From Erpobdella octoculata (lineage: Eukaryota; Annelida; Clitellata; Hirudinida; Erpobdellidae), in assembly GCA_963978895.1 (NCBI GenBank), contig OZ022239.1, forward strand, positions 35,510,584 through 35,574,583: 64,000 nucleotides of DNA, given 5' to 3'. Below the pieces are notes generated by a model. It was not told the DNA's origin. It saw only the letters and a program-made list of their open reading frames with translations, and did no database searches. Position numbers and translations under genes: made by a program. Below, in pieces: positions 47,650 to 60,489 of this stretch (positions are counted from its first letter, which is position 1; the number at the start of each line of letters is the position of its first letter).

Positions 47650-50082
47650 TGTCCACATTGCATCTTTTGTCCTTTTGATGTGCACTCGATCTTTACAAGA
47701 AGGATATTTTCCTGCTAGTCAGAAGTCAGCACTTGTCACTCCGCTTATTAAAAAAGACGGATTGTTGCTAAACGATTGAATGTACATCTAGGTCTTTCTG
47801 GCAGTCTCCCATCAAACCAATCTGCGTATCGCCGGTTTTACTCTACAGAATCTGCACTACTCAAAGTGGTCAATGATCTGGCAGTTGCTACTGATAGTGG
47901 TAAGGTGTCGCTACTGAGTCTCCTAGATACTGTTGACCATGGAATCCTTATTGAGAGACTTGAAAAAACTCATGGCATCTGTGTTGTCTTAAAATGGATT
48001 ATTTCATATTTAACTAACCGCACGCAACGGGTTATTGTGGGTGGGAACTTGTCATTGTCCGTGTCGCTTAGTAGTGGGGTACCCCAGGGATCAGTCTTGG
48101 GCCCACTACTGTTTCTATTGTACACCACTGATTTACTTGAAATTATTCATTGTTCTGGACTCGAGGGACACTGTTATGCCGACGACACCCAAACATATGT
48201 TCACTGCTCTGTTGATGATGCGGAGAATGTTCACCTTCGCTTATTGCCCTGCATGGAGAACATTGAACAGTGGATGGCTTCTAATCGTCTAAAACTGAAT
48301 GGCGATAAGACTGAATTAATCTGGATAGGTGCAAGATCAAAGTTGCAACAGAGTAAAGCAAGAGCTTTGTTGGTTGCTGGGGCTTTGGTCGCCCCCACAG
48401 AAGTTGTTCGAAACCTAGGTGTTTATGTCGATTCTGAGCTTTCCATGAAAGATCATATATCTAAATTGTCAAAAACCTGTTTTTTTCAACTACGACAACT
48501 TAGAACCATACGAAGGTCTCTGACAAGTGAAGCAACACGTCTCCTGCTGCATTCGTTTGTTGTAAGAAGCAGAGATGTTGCGAGTACTTATGGTCCGAGT
48601 ACGAGTACGAGTACGAGTACCATGGTATCGAGTACGAGTACGAGTACCATGGTATTAAGTTATCGAGTACGAGTACGAGTACGAGTACTGAGGTCTCGAG
48701 TACAAGTACGAGTACGAGTACAAGAAATTTTTAGCGAGTAATTTTCGAGTACTTTTTAAAGTCAACAAAATAATAGTTTATTCTACATCAAAAAACTATT
48801 ACATTTCAGAAAAATTAGCGACGACAGTTTAGAGTCCGACACCCTATGGGGTCTTAAAATTATTCCGCCGTGGCTGAACACAGTGAACACACGTTCTACT
48901 GGTGAACTTGAAGCTGGAATACTTAAGGCACGAAGTGCTGGGTGATACAGTTTGTCAAGGTCACTGGAATGATTCTGTCAAAACGTTAGTGCATCATCCA
49001 CATCACCAGTGATCCTCATCTCAATATATCTGGTCAACTGTGCATCGACATCAAAGCAGGTGTCATCTAACGCCGATGAATACTTGTGAAATAACTTTGA
49101 CTTTTTGGCTGGTGGGGGTGTCCCAGATGAACGGTACGAGTACGAGTACCAATTACTACATCTCTGTATACTAGATTTCAGCAAGTATAAACGAAATATT
49201 ATCCCAAACAACTGTTTAGTAAACAAGCAAACGTTTTTTAGAGAAAGTGTCACATATGCGAGTACGAGTACGAGTACTAAGTGGAATAACGAGTACGAGT
49301 ACGAGTACGAGTACTGAGTGGAATAACGAGTACGAGTACGAGTACGAGTACCAAGGTTCCGAGTACAAGTACGAGTACAAGTACTTGAAAACGGTACTCG
49401 AGTTGTACTCGAGTACGAGTACGAGTACCAAGTACTACATCTCTGGTAAGTAGACTTGACTACTTCAACTCTCTATTTACAGGCTTACCTCTTAGTGCTG
49501 TTGGAAAGATTCAACGTATTCAAAATGCAACTGCTCGTCTTTTTGGTGGACTAAAAAACATGATCATGTGACTGCAATAATGAAAACTGAACTCCGGTGG
49601 CGGCGTATCTCTGAGCGAATTACTTTCAAAATTGGGACTTTAGTCTACAAGGCGCTCCATGGCGAAGCCCCCTCATATTTGCAAGAGCTGTGTGTTACTG
49701 TGTCTGATAACAATTCTTACTTATCTCGTCACAGATCAGCTAGTCGTGGTGATCTAGTTGTCCCATTACTCGAACAAAAACTTACGGCAGTCGAGCCTTC
49801 AGTATAGCAGGACCGGCAACACGGAACATGTTGCCTGCCAGCATCCGAGAAGCCACTACATTGAGTTTATTCAAGGCCGAGCTAAAGACATTTCTGTTTG
49901 CGAAATCCTATCCAAATAGATGATCAGAGAGAAATTATTTCATTTTTCCTGACATGCTGATTTTTGTGTTTTATATTATTTTTTGCTTTATTTGTATTGT
50001 TTTGTTTTGTTGTTTTTATTGTAAAAGGAGCCCTGAGGTGTTACACAAAAGGGCGCTTGAAATCCAAATAAACTTAAACTTA
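47650..50082 (+). mobile_element. CR1/L2-like LINE fragment, interrupted
   Basis: Starts 5'-truncated within the reverse transcriptase (ASQKSALVTPLIKK), with a small internal deletion near 47755. Continues SAYRRFYSTESALL, VPQGSVLGPLLF, catalytic YADDTQTYV (about 48175), then is interrupted at 48570-49445. It resumes DYFNSLFTGLPLSAVGKIQRIQNATARLF and the KALHGEAPSYLQEL region, ending near 49920. The 3' end lies at about 50080 (AAATCCAAATAAACTTAAAC). Frameshifts make it inactive. Confidence 0.9.
48570..49445. mobile_element. GAGTAC-repeat hAT-like element (876 bp)
   Basis: Ends CAGAGATGTTGCGAGTAC and GTACTACATCTCTG; flanks GTAAGAAG (48562-48569) and GTAAGTAG (49446-49453) match 7 of 8. Both ends are arrays of GAGTAC units (48598-48722, 49257-49432). 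The middle has no complete transposase. Confidence 0.88.
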
Positions 50083-50108
50083 TATATATATATATGTATG
50101 TATGTATG

Positions 50109-50202
<94 letters not shown>

Positions 50203-50388
50203 TTTTATTTTATTTCCTACATAGTCATTTCATAAAAACAAAAGCTTATATAAATTCATTATTAATCAATAAGATCTAATAAGTGTTTAGCAACCACAAT
50301 AGTTAGATTATAATTACTATCATTTAATTAGAATAATAAAGATATAACAATTGACGACGAGGATAAACACAAAACCCACGAAGCTAAA

Positions 50389-51835
50389 ATGGACATCAAT
50401 AACCAACTCATCCCATTGATGCAACAACAACAACAGCATATGGATCTTCTCCGAGAGAAGTTGGCTCAACAAAAAGAAGAAAAGAGAATTGAAAAAGAAG
50501 AGAAACTTGAGAGGGAAACTCGAGAAAAAGATGAAAAGATAATTGAAAAAAAAGAAACTGAAAAAAGATTTCTTCAGTTAATCTCAATGATGCAGGGCAA
50601 TAGATCCGTCGAAGTAAGACCAGACCTCTACAAACGAATTGAGCAATTTGTTTACGATCCAGATCAAGGCCTTACATTCACTGATTGGATTGGGCGATTT
50701 GAAAAAGCTGTTCAGTCAGTCGGAGGCGAATCAATGAGCGATTCAGAAAAAAGAGCAACTCTGACCGGGAAGCTTCAACAAAACGAATACACACTACTTA
50801 AGGGTAGTATATTGCCGAGAACAATCGAGAATCTAAGCTATGATGAAACAAAAGGTTGGCTAGAAAAACTGTTTGGTAATAAAAAAAAGCATTCATCAAA
50901 GACGGTTTGATTTTGAAAACGTCCAAATAAGGAACTCAGAGACTTTTAGGGCATTCGGCACAAGGCTGTGCAACGAAGCGCAATGGGAAAATTTCACAAA
51001 AGAAGCCAGTTTGTACTTACATTTTATATGGGGATTGAAGGATCCGAAATATTTAAACATTAAGCACAAATTACTGCTCAGGGTAGAACAAGAGTGCTCA
51101 CTGGAAGAGTTTATTGAAGAATGTGAAAGGATAAAACTGTTACATACAGAACAAATGATGATTTCAGAAACCTTAGTTAGTAAGGTTAATCACTATTCAG
51201 AAAGATCAACTAAAAAATCTTCCAGCCAAGAAATCCGGGGTTCACCCGTAAACAAAAATGTTTGTTTTCGCTGTGGAAAACCGGGACATTTTGCTGCCAA
51301 CTGCAAAACTGATGATAAAAGTCCCAAAAGACTTTTCAGTAGAAAGAGAAGTCCAAGTCTGTCGTATAGACAACACGAAATATGGCAAGTCAAGACAATT
51401 CCCAGCGAGCGAACAATTATAGCAGCCAATAGAAGATACACCACGGTGAAATTTGGTGATGTCGAAAATAGGATGCAACTGGACTCCGGAGCTGATGTCA
51501 CAATCATCAGTACAAAAACTTGGGTGAGTATTGGATCACCAAGGCTAGATAAGGCAACAACAAAAATTGGCGCTGCAAACAGTACTGAAATTCAAGTACT
51601 AGGTGAATTTCAAACCAAATTTTCGTGCGCAGGATTCACAGGCAATGGACGCTATGTGGCCAAAATGTCAACACAACTTCTAGAAATTGAATGGATGGAT
51701 CAACTTTCACCAATGATAAAAGCGTTTGATGCAATTTGTTGTTCTGTTGCAGAAAAGCCTTCGCAGGAAAAAAACAGTTCGTTTACAAACAGAGTTTCCA
51801 AATGTTTTCAAAGAAGAATTGGGCCATTGCAGTAA
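50389..51835 (+). pseudogene. Gypsy Gag and protease region (frameshifted)
   Basis: 50389-50910 encodes a Gln-rich start, a charged coiled-coil-like helix (about residues 22-65) and the beginning of a capsid-like domain. At an A8 run (50881-50888) the frame must shift into 50873-51835, which continues the capsid, then a CCHC knuckle (CFRCGKPGHFAANC, about 51262-51303) and a retropepsin active site LDSGADVTIIS (about 51479-51511). A shift at A8 in the middle of capsid is more likely an indel than programmed frameshifting. Confidence 0.85.
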
Positions 51836-53190
51836 AAAGAAGGCAAAATTGCTCCTTAAGTCAGAGTCTCAGCCAAAATTTTGCAGACCACGAAACATAC
51901 CTTTTGCTTACGAAGAAATAACCATTAGGGAACTTGAAAGACTAGTCAATGAAGGAGTTCTTAAAAGAGTTGAACACAGTCACTGGGCGGCACCGATTGT
52001 GGTTGTTCCAAAAAAAAGCGGAACGGTGCGCATCTGTGCTGATTTTAAAACAGGCCTTAACGACGCGCTTGAGATGCACCAACATCCACTTCCAACACCG
52101 GATGAAATTTTTTCAAAATTAAACCAAGGAGCTTGGTTTACTCAAGTAGATTTTGCTGATGCATATCTACAGTTGGAAATGAACGAATCGTCAAAAGAGC
52201 TCATTACGATCAACACTCCTAAAGGTCTATGTCAGTACCAGAGACTTCCTTTTGGAGTAAAAAGTGCACCAGGTATTTTCCAAGAAACAATGGATAATTT
52301 AACTTCAGGGTTAAAAGGTTGTGCGGCTTACCTGGACGATGTAATTGTGACCGGCACAACATTGGAAGAACACAATATGAATGTTTTTGAACTATTCAAA
52401 CGAATTTCAGATTTTGGATTTAGAGTCAAGATGGACAAGTGCTCTTTTGCCAAGAAAGAGATTAAATTTCTAGGTCATATTATCAGCAAAGAAGGCCGAA
52501 AACCAGACCCAGAAAAAATAACAACAATTGTAGAAATGCCCCCACCAAAAGACAGAAAACAGTTAAAATTGTTTTTGGGCATGGTTAGTTACTATTCTGT
52601 TTTTGTACCAAAAATGAGACAAATGAGAGGCCCACTAGATGACTTGGAAAAAAATGAGAAATTTGAATGGTTAAGAGTACACCAGGAATCTTTCACAAGT
52701 CTTAAGAAAGAGTTACAATCAAATTTATTGCTGACGCGTTACGATCCCAAAAAAGACATCGTAATAGCTGCTGATGCGTGTGAATACAGAATTGGAGCAG
52801 TGATTTCACACCGAAAAAGCAGTCGCTCATGCAGGCCGTGCGCTGACCCAAGCAGAAAAAAATTACGGCAAAATAGAAAAAGAAGCTTTAGCCCTAGTTT
52901 TTGCAGTAAGAAAATTCCATAGATTTGTTTATGGAAGGCGGTTTACGCTATTGACCGATCACAAGCCTCTCTCGCCAGTATTTGGTTCAAAGAAAGGAAT
53001 ATCTGCACACGCTGCAAACAGACTGCAGAGGGAACTGATACTCTTAGCTTATGATTTTGAGATCGAATATCGACGAACAGCAAATTTTGGTCAAGCTGAT
53101 GCCTTATCAAGACTCATTGATTCCAAAAAAACAACAGGAAATGAGGATTTGATAATAGCAGGTGTAAACGAAGACATCACAATGATATAA
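51726..53190 (+). pseudogene. Gypsy reverse transcriptase and RNase H
   Basis: 51726-52922 overlaps the protease frame by 110 bp, with the shift probably at an A7 run (51768-51774). Motifs: WAAPIVVVPKKSG, TQVDFADAYLQL, LPFGVKSAPGIF, catalytic YLDDV (about 52330), FLGHIIS. RNase H starts DACEYRIGAVIS; a small deletion near 52817 shifts the frame to one reading LTQAEKNYGKIEKEALALVF, then LLTDHKPL and ADALSRL to the stop at 53190. Confidence 0.9.
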
Positions 53191-53199
53191 AAGGATACG

Positions 53200-53820
53200 A
53201 TGAGACAATTACCTGTTGGTAAGAAAAATATTCAAATTATGACAGAAGACGACTCTGAACTCAGAGAGTTAAGTGAGATCATTAAAAAGGGATTTTGGCC
53301 AACAGTTAAACCTGGATCAAACTGGAATGCATTCCAAAGTAAAGCAACTGATTTGACTTTACATGATGGCATTCTATTTATGGATGTAAGAGCAGTAATT
53401 CAAAAAAAACTGCAACAGCGTATATTGAGGATGCTACATCAGGGTCATCCAGGAATTACGAGAATGAAAATGCTAGCCAGACAGTCGGTGTATTGGCATG
53501 GAATCGATAGAGATATTGAAAGTATGGTGAAAACCTGTGATGCATGTCAAAAAGCAGCTAAAATGCCTGTAAAAAACACGTTGTCACCATGGCCTGAACC
53601 ATCACAGGCCTGGGAGAGAATTCACATTGATTTTGCGGGACCAATGGAGAATTCAATGTTTCTGGTTGTTGCGGACTCATATTCAAAATGGCCAGAAATA
53701 ATACAAATGAGTGCGGCTACCTCAACAACGACAATTCACGAGCTGAACAGAATGTTTGCTCGGTATGGATTTCCCAAGACATTGGTATCAGATAACGGAA
53801 CACAATTTTTTTTTTTTTGA
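53200..53820 (+). pseudogene. Gypsy integrase, N-terminal part
   Basis: Contains the HHCC zinc-binding domain (HQGHPGITRMKMLARQSVYW and CDACQ), the first catalytic Asp in HIDFAGP, and the second in SDNGTQF, directly followed by poly(T) of the inserted LINE at about 53807. The rest of the domain lies beyond the insertion. Confidence 0.9.
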
Positions 53821-54075
53821 ACATTTATTGAGCACGAAACAAAACAATTAAGTACAACAGTGAAGTTGTAAATAAGGAAAAAAAATCAAGTGCTCAAAAG
53901 GTTCATCCAAAGGGAATTACTTCCCGCTAACTGGACGACCTATAAACGAAAATTCAGATTTAAATACGAACCGAGACAGAGAAATAAAAGTTAACATAAG
54001 TGTATAGGAGTAAACATAAGTATATATAAGTAACGTATCTGTATCGAAGTTAACATAAGTATATAGATATTGAAA

Positions 54076-57000
54076 TTATGAATCTAGCTGTAATATGTAA
54101 GATTTCAACGATTTTTTAAATAGCGAAATGCTTTTCAATGAGGATATTGTTATCGGAACACTTGAATACAACCGCGGACCAAAACACTTTATGGAGAATG
54201 TTTTGAGAGTTGTTCGAGCAAAATCGGACCGAAAGCAATGCAAAGAACGCACATCATGAGAATGAACAAGAGACGATTTTGTGAAAAGGTTATCAAATGA
54301 CGACGGTAACATATGGTTGTCATATTTGTACATGAAAATACTAACAAGAAAAAAATTAATTTGATATACGTTCAGTAGGCTGTTCTCGATCATTTTCATT
54401 TTACAAGATGATGTAAAGGGCAAGTTAAATAATATTCGGATGATTCTTTTCTGTAAGATGTGGAGAGTCTTTAGACGTGTAGGATAATTCGAAGCCCAAA
54501 CAATATTACAATAGGACAAGTAAGGGTAAACGAGAGCGTAATACAACATCATAGAAATATTTTTATCCACAAATCGACTCACGCGAGAAAGAATTCCACA
54601 ATTTTTTGCAACTTTAGAGGTGACGTAACTAATATGGCCAATCAGTGAGAGGTGCTCATCAAGCAACATTCCAAGAAATTTACACGAGGAAACTCGCGCA
54701 ATAGGTTTATCGTCAATAAGAAGTTGATAATCAGAACAAATTAATTTATTTCTATGGTGGAATAGAATATAGTTGGTTTTACTTATATTTAAAAAAAGTT
54801 TATTCGCACAAAACCATTTATAAACGGAAAGTAGTTCATGATTAGTAACATCATATAAATCTTTTAGGTTTTCACCAGAAGCAAAAAGGTTGGTATCATC
54901 GGCGAACAAGACAAATTCGAGACGACGCGAAACAGTGCACAAATCATTAATGTAGACAAGAAATAAGAGAGGGCCTAGCACCGACGCCACAAGTTACCCG
55001 CCGCGTTGATGAAGTGACTTCGTTGTAGTGGACCTGTTGAGTTCTACCGCTCAAATAATCTTCAAACCACATTAATGGAATCCCTCGGACCCCATAGTGT
55101 TCAAGTTTTTTTAGCAAGACTTTGTGATTCACTGTATCAAAAGCCTTGGCCAGATCCAGAAACACGCCGATGATGTAGTCTCCTCGATCCATAGCCTCCG
55201 CAACCCTCGAGTGCAACAGAACGAGCGGCATGTAGGTAGAGTGATTTTTTCTAAAGCCGAACTGACTCCTGGTAATGATGGAAAATCTGGAAAGAAATCC
55301 ATAGAGCCTGGAGTGCATAGCTTTTTCAAAAAACTTTGAGAAGAAACATAAAATAGATATTGGCCGATAATTGGAAATGGTGTCTTTTTTGCCAGATTTG
55401 TGAAGGGGAATTACTTTTGCCGACTTTAACTGATCAGGAAAAACCCCTGAAGAAAAAGAGCAGTTTATTATGCAGGAAAGAATATGGGCTATCCGTGGAA
55501 CAGAGCATCTTGCAATACACGGGTCAATTCCGTCGATTCCACTGCTGTGTGAGATTTTTAATCGTGTCGATATTTCAATGATCTCGTCCGGTGTTGTAGG
55601 TACAGCATCGAAAGAATGGACCACGGGATTACCAAGATATTCATCAAATGTTGTATTAGGAATTAATATATTTTTTGCGAGATCTGTGCCAATGCTGGAG
55701 AAATGGTTATTAAACGAGTCAACAATTTCTGTAGGAGAGGTCAAATAACTCCCGTCACCCGCATCAAAAGTCCTGCACTGCTCCACAGAAGATCGCTTGC
55801 CCATTAGGCTCCCAATGATTTTCCATGTTTCTTTAGCATTGTTTTGACATAAATTGAATTTTTTTGAATAGAATTCTTTGATTGTCGCAATTTTCATTGA
55901 TTTGAAGCGATTACGGTACACAGTGAATTTCTCTTTATTGGCCACTGTCGGGCTCTTGAGGTATTTTTTATATAAGGCATTTTTCTTTTTGCAGCACTTC
56001 ATAAGATTTGGCGTCATCCAATCCTTATCAAATCTAGCAGGACCACGAGTGTATTTAACCAGTGGAAAACACTTGTTATATATTTCGAGATACTTATTAA
56101 TGAATAATGAGTAAGCAGAGGACGCATCACCACTATCGGCCATCCCAATCACCCCAGACCAGTCCATCTCACCCAACATCTGTTCAAACATCTCCTTCTG
56201 TCTCAGGCTGGTCAGCCTTCTAAATGAAATCTGATCTCTTTCAGTATTGGTGCGAGGTGCGAGATCAGTTGACAAAAAAATCGGAAGATGATCAGAGATA
56301 TCATCAATCACAATCCTAGCAATAGAATGTTGTAAGGGGTAGTTTGTAAACATGTTGTCAATTGCAGAGGCAGTTTTAGAACTTATCCTAGTAGGCGCCG
56401 TAAATGCCGGAAGAAGGCTGTAAGAAGCCAGTAAATTGAAAAAATCAGCCATAGACGAGCTCTGTTCTCTACTGAGAAAATCAATATTGAAGTCGCCCAT
56501 TAAAAGAACATTCATATTTCTTTTGACGAGACAATTTAACAAATTGTTGAATTCTATGTTAAAACTGTGTAAATTTGTGTCCGGGGGACGATAAATAACA
56601 CCCACTAAGAAATTTCCAGTTTTTTGACAATCCATTGAGATTAGAAGAAGCTCGAATGAAGTAACACTGGTGTTCCAGAGTGAAGCATCAACTGTTGAAT
56701 ACTTGATCCGCTCATCAATAAAAAATCCAACTCCACCACCTCTTTTCATGTCTCGATTTTGGAACACGAAGTGGAAACCCGGTATTTCTATGCCTTTAGA
56801 CGAATTTTCATCCAACCAAGTTTCTGTGACCGCCAAAATTCGAGCTCGACTTTGGCGAAGTAGTATCGTTAAATCGTCTAATTTGTTTTTCATACTCCTG
56901 CAATTAACGTGAAGGAAAGAAAAAAATTCACGAGGCAGTTGATTGGTCAGGTCATTTAAATCTTTTGGAGAAACATAAATGCTGGTGTCTTCATACATTG

Positions 57001-57106
57001 AACGAAATAAGTTGTCATCCGGATCAATACCAGAATCAAATAAGGAAGAATTATCTTCAAACCTCTCAAAACCAAAACAAATTTCTTCTTTAACGACAGA
57101 ATCCAT
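54076..57106 (-). pseudogene. LINE ORF2: endonuclease-RT, broken by an 11-bp deletion
   Basis: 57106-54990 holds the AP endonuclease (TETWLDENS, YRPPDTN, GDFNIDFL, ISDHLPIF) and the first RT blocks (VIPLHKSGKKD, LAKAFDTVNH), ending in a frameshift near 54985. From there to 54076 the other frame contains VLGPLLFLVYIND, the catalytic FADDTNLF and the C-terminal region. Compared with 33247-34246, 11 bp are missing at the break, removing the PQG motif. Confidence 0.92.
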
Positions 57107-57115
57107 TGGATGAAA

Positions 57116-57904
57116 TCAATAGTTTTCAGCCTCCTCCAGACTTAGAACTCGGGTGGGCCTGTCAGACTCAGCCCGCCTGACAAAGACCGCATCATTCCAG
57201 GTACAGATGGAAGCAATTCTCTTTTCTTTAAGAAGTTTTCTACCCTTTGAAAAGATGTCGGCATTTTTTTTTTTTAGGTGTTCGTTTATATAAACTTTTT
57301 GCGCAGTGTCTTGTTTTCGTAGTAATCTCCTTAATTCATAGATCCTATCTCTGACAAGCCTGGAGGCGAATGTAACCACAATTGGCCGAGGTGCGTTCTT
57401 TGGACCCGGTACGCGAAATCCAGCAGTGATGTCACGCTCTGAAATTTCAAGGTCCAACTTTTTCTGACAACATTCTATCACAGCCTTCACCGTATCTTGC
57501 CGTGAAGATGGCCTTTGACCTCCCCCATCCTTACTGGCAACAGAGGCTGCTTCTGCGTAAGATGACTCGGGTACACCGTGGAACACAAGATTGCCGCTCC
57601 TCATCTGGGTCTCCAATTGATCGACTTTGAGTTGTAGGGTACGATTCTCCTCTGTTAGGAATTTGAGCCTGTCAACAATAGGTTTGATCTCATTCTGAAG
57701 GGTCTTTGTTACCAGCTCCATCATTGATTCCTTCAACATCTCTCTGATGCTCGACTCCAGATCAGGTAGTATCTTACCTTTAATTTTATCTGCCAATGAC
57801 TCGATGGTTTTATTTTCTGTTAACAAATCCATGATTTCCTCATGCTTTGGCGGCTTGACACACAACAACAATACTGAATTCGTGTTCTTCACTAATATCG
57901 CCAA
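57116..57904 (-). CDS. LINE ORF1 protein, 262 codons
   Basis: An N-terminal coiled coil with leucine/charged heptads (about residues 60-105, ending LTEENRTLQLKVDQLETQ) is followed by an RRM-like fold typical of L1-type ORF1 proteins (LVFHGVPE, later PIVVTFASRLVRDRIYEL) and a basic C-terminal part. Such proteins bind the LINE RNA. The ORF is open, and its stop is about 10 bp before the ORF2 start. Confidence 0.85.
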   Translation of the reverse strand: MAILVKNTNSVLLLCVKPPKHEEIMDLLTENKTIESLADKIKGKILPDLESSIREMLKESMMELVTKTLQNEIKPIVDRLKFLTEENRTLQLKVDQLETQMRSGNLVFHGVPESSYAEAASVASKDGGGQRPSSRQDTVKAVIECCQKKLDLEISERDITAGFRVPGPKNAPRPIVVTFASRLVRDRIYELRRLLRKQDTAQKVYINEHLKKKNADIFSKGRKLLKEKRIASICTWNDAVFVRRAESDRPTRVLSLEEAENY

Positions 57905-58126
57905 TTCGACTCGAAGGAGTGGCTCCCAACAACAAAATTGAATTTGTATTTTTTACTAATATCGCTACAAATATTTACTAAAACAGACAAAAAACTATAC
58001 CGTCAGATAGAGATTTTTATAACAAGTTCAGTCGTATAATTTTCTTAACTATTATGTCCCTAAAAATCGTTTATTTAGTTATTTATAAAGCATAACGTAA
58101 CGCTCCGTTCACCGCTCGCTTTGAAA

Positions 58127-59004
58127 TTTACTTCTATGGAATTTGAAAGATTTTGTCAGTCATAATTTATCAGTCATTTCTGAATACCTCCTTTTCATCC
58201 ACAAAGTAATGGTCAAGCAGAAAGATTTGTTGATACTTTCAAAAGAACCATACAAAAGCTAAAAGGTGAAGGAATTGCCGAGGAATTGGTGCAAAAGTTT
58301 TTATTGTGTTATAGATCTACACCATGCCCATCTAGTCCACATCAAAAATCTCCCGCAGAAAATTTTTTGGGGAGACAAATTAGAACACCACTATCAGACT
58401 CACAACTTAGTACTAAAAAAGACGAAAATGTATTCAAAAAAATCTTGCATGAAGAGACAGTTTGACAAAAGGAATGGGGCAAGACCGAGAGTTTTTAAAG
58501 AACAAAATGCAGTGTACGCTTGAGATTATAAACATCCAAACCATCCCAGATGGATACCAGGGAAGATTTTACAAAGAATTTGAAAAACAGTTTACGAAGT
58601 AGAGATTGACAGAAGGATTACAGAAAAGCATACAAATCAATTAAGACCAAGAATTTAGATTGGGCACTTAAAGAAATGTTTGAGACATTCGACATGCCAG
58701 TACCCCTTCAAGATAAAAGTGATGGAGAGAAAGCCCCAGTAAGAATCGTGTTCCCAGGAGAGGAAGAGATGTTGAAACCATACATAAACGCAGCCCCTCG
58801 GGTTACGGAGAATGAGGATGGAGAGAATAAACAAGGAGACCATGTTCCGAGCCATATGGATAATGAAGCCAATCCGGAAGAGTTGACACACATTCCAAAA
58901 GGAATAGAACCTGAGGCAACACCTAAACGTTATTGCAACCCTCCAAAACGGATAGTACTGGACACCAGTAGAAAATCATATGATTTTCTATAAAGAGGGG
59001 GAGA
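58127..59004 (+). pseudogene. Gypsy integrase C-terminal part and 3' end of Pol
   Basis: Resumes with TSMEFERFC; stops follow, then FHPQSNGQAERFV contains the third catalytic residue, Glu. CYRSTPCPSSPHQKSPAENF, a degenerate SH3-like end, and a separate open stretch (58676-58993) rich in Glu/Pro ending in PPKRIVLDTSRKSYDF follow. Several stops show decay after insertion. Confidence 0.85.
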
Positions 59005-59006
59005 TG

Positions 59007-59095
<89 letters not shown>

Positions 59096-59238
59096 TTTTA
59101 TTCTATTTCCTACTTAGTCATTTCATAAAAACAAAAGCTTATATATATTCATTATTAATCAATAAGATCTAATAAGTGTTTAGCAACCACAATAGTTAGA
59201 TTATAATTACTATCATTTAATTAGAATAATAAAGATAT

Positions 59239-59242
<4 letters not shown>

Positions 59243-59300
<58 letters not shown>
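59243..59300. repeat. (TA)n microsatellite
   Basis: TA tract between the Gypsy LTR and the palindrome. Confidence 0.95.
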
Positions 59301-59303
<3 letters not shown>

Positions 59304-59461
59304 TAAAGGGGTAGGCGCCTATAAATGGCTGCCTTTGCAAGTACCCTCCCTCTCGCCTTGAGCAAGACTTGTCTTGATAAGGCGTATGCTAAATCTCAAT
59401 ACATACATATATACTTAGCAAATTATGTATGCAGACATGTTTATATATATATATATGTATG

Positions 59462-59551
<90 letters not shown>

Positions 59552-59712
59552 CATACATATATATATATATAAACATGTCTGCATACATAATTTGCTAAGT
59601 ATATATGTATGTATTGAGATTTAGCATACGCCTTATCAAGACAAGTCTTGCTCAAGGCGAGAGGGAGGGTACTTGCAAAGGCAGCCATTTATAGGCGCCT
59701 ACCCCTTTAGCA
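59301..59712. repeat. 412-bp palindrome with (TA)n centre
   Basis: Starts TGCTAAAGGGGTAGGCGCC and ends with its inverse, GGCGCCTACCCCTTTAGCA. The arms of about 150 bp are apparently perfect inverted copies; both strands encode the same peptide over 100 codons. The centre, about 59460-59550, is TA. Arms carry the SINE tail segment. Confidence 0.95.
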
Positions 59713-59823
59713 AATGCGAGTGAACTCCTTGCTTAAGGGAGTTACGCTGGTGACGCCGGCGAGGTTTGAACTGCCGACCTAACGATCGACAGGCGAACGC
59801 TCTACCGCTCTGCCACCAGCGCC
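59713..59823 (-). mobile_element. tRNA-derived SINE head
   Basis: Minus strand: CGCTGGTG (59822-59815), A-box-like GGCAGAGCGGTAG (59814-59802), B-box-like GGCAGTTCAAACC (59775-59763) and a closing CACCAGCG (59752-59745) which pairs with the start. It runs on into the right arm of the palindrome. tRNA identity is unclear because the anticodon arm is imperfect, and SINE use is more likely than a true tRNA gene. Confidence 0.75.
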
Positions 59824-59853
59824 TGATGTATGTTAGCAATTTCGCGTAAACTA

Positions 59854-60489
<636 letters not shown>

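Larger units (their letters stand above)
53808..58126 (-). mobile_element. Near full-length LINE inserted in Gypsy integrase
   Basis: Minus strand: short poly(A) (T run at 53807-53818) at its 3' end, ORF2 then ORF1 further right, and a 5' leader to about 58126. The host sequence stops at 'gaacacaattt' and resumes with 'aatttacttc', so AATTT is a likely short target duplication. In the leader, 57929-57966 repeats 57858-57902, a partial duplication overlapping the ORF1 start. Confidence 0.9.
50085..59242 (+). mobile_element. Gypsy-type LTR retrotransposon, split by a LINE
   Basis: Right LTR 59005-59242 (TGTTATATAT...GATATAACA); the left LTR ends at 50349 and begins within the TA tract near 50085-50112. 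Each LTR contains a long (TA)n tract followed by a nearly identical 150-bp unique part. A candidate primer-binding site follows the left LTR (ATTGACGACGAGGATAAACA, 50350-50369), and a purine tract AAAGAGGGGGAGA precedes the right LTR. Internal order is Gag, zinc knuckle, protease, RT, RNase H, integrase. At 53808-58126 a LINE interrupts the integrase. Confidence 0.92.

Noticed and set aside
50881..50888. Programmed frameshift at an A8 run in Gag
   Set aside because: It lies within the capsid domain rather than at a gag-pol boundary, and the element has several other frameshifts, so a plain indel is likelier.
59745..59822. Functional tRNA gene
   Set aside because: A and B boxes and an outer stem exist, but the anticodon arm is imperfect and the unit is joined to a repeated SINE tail.
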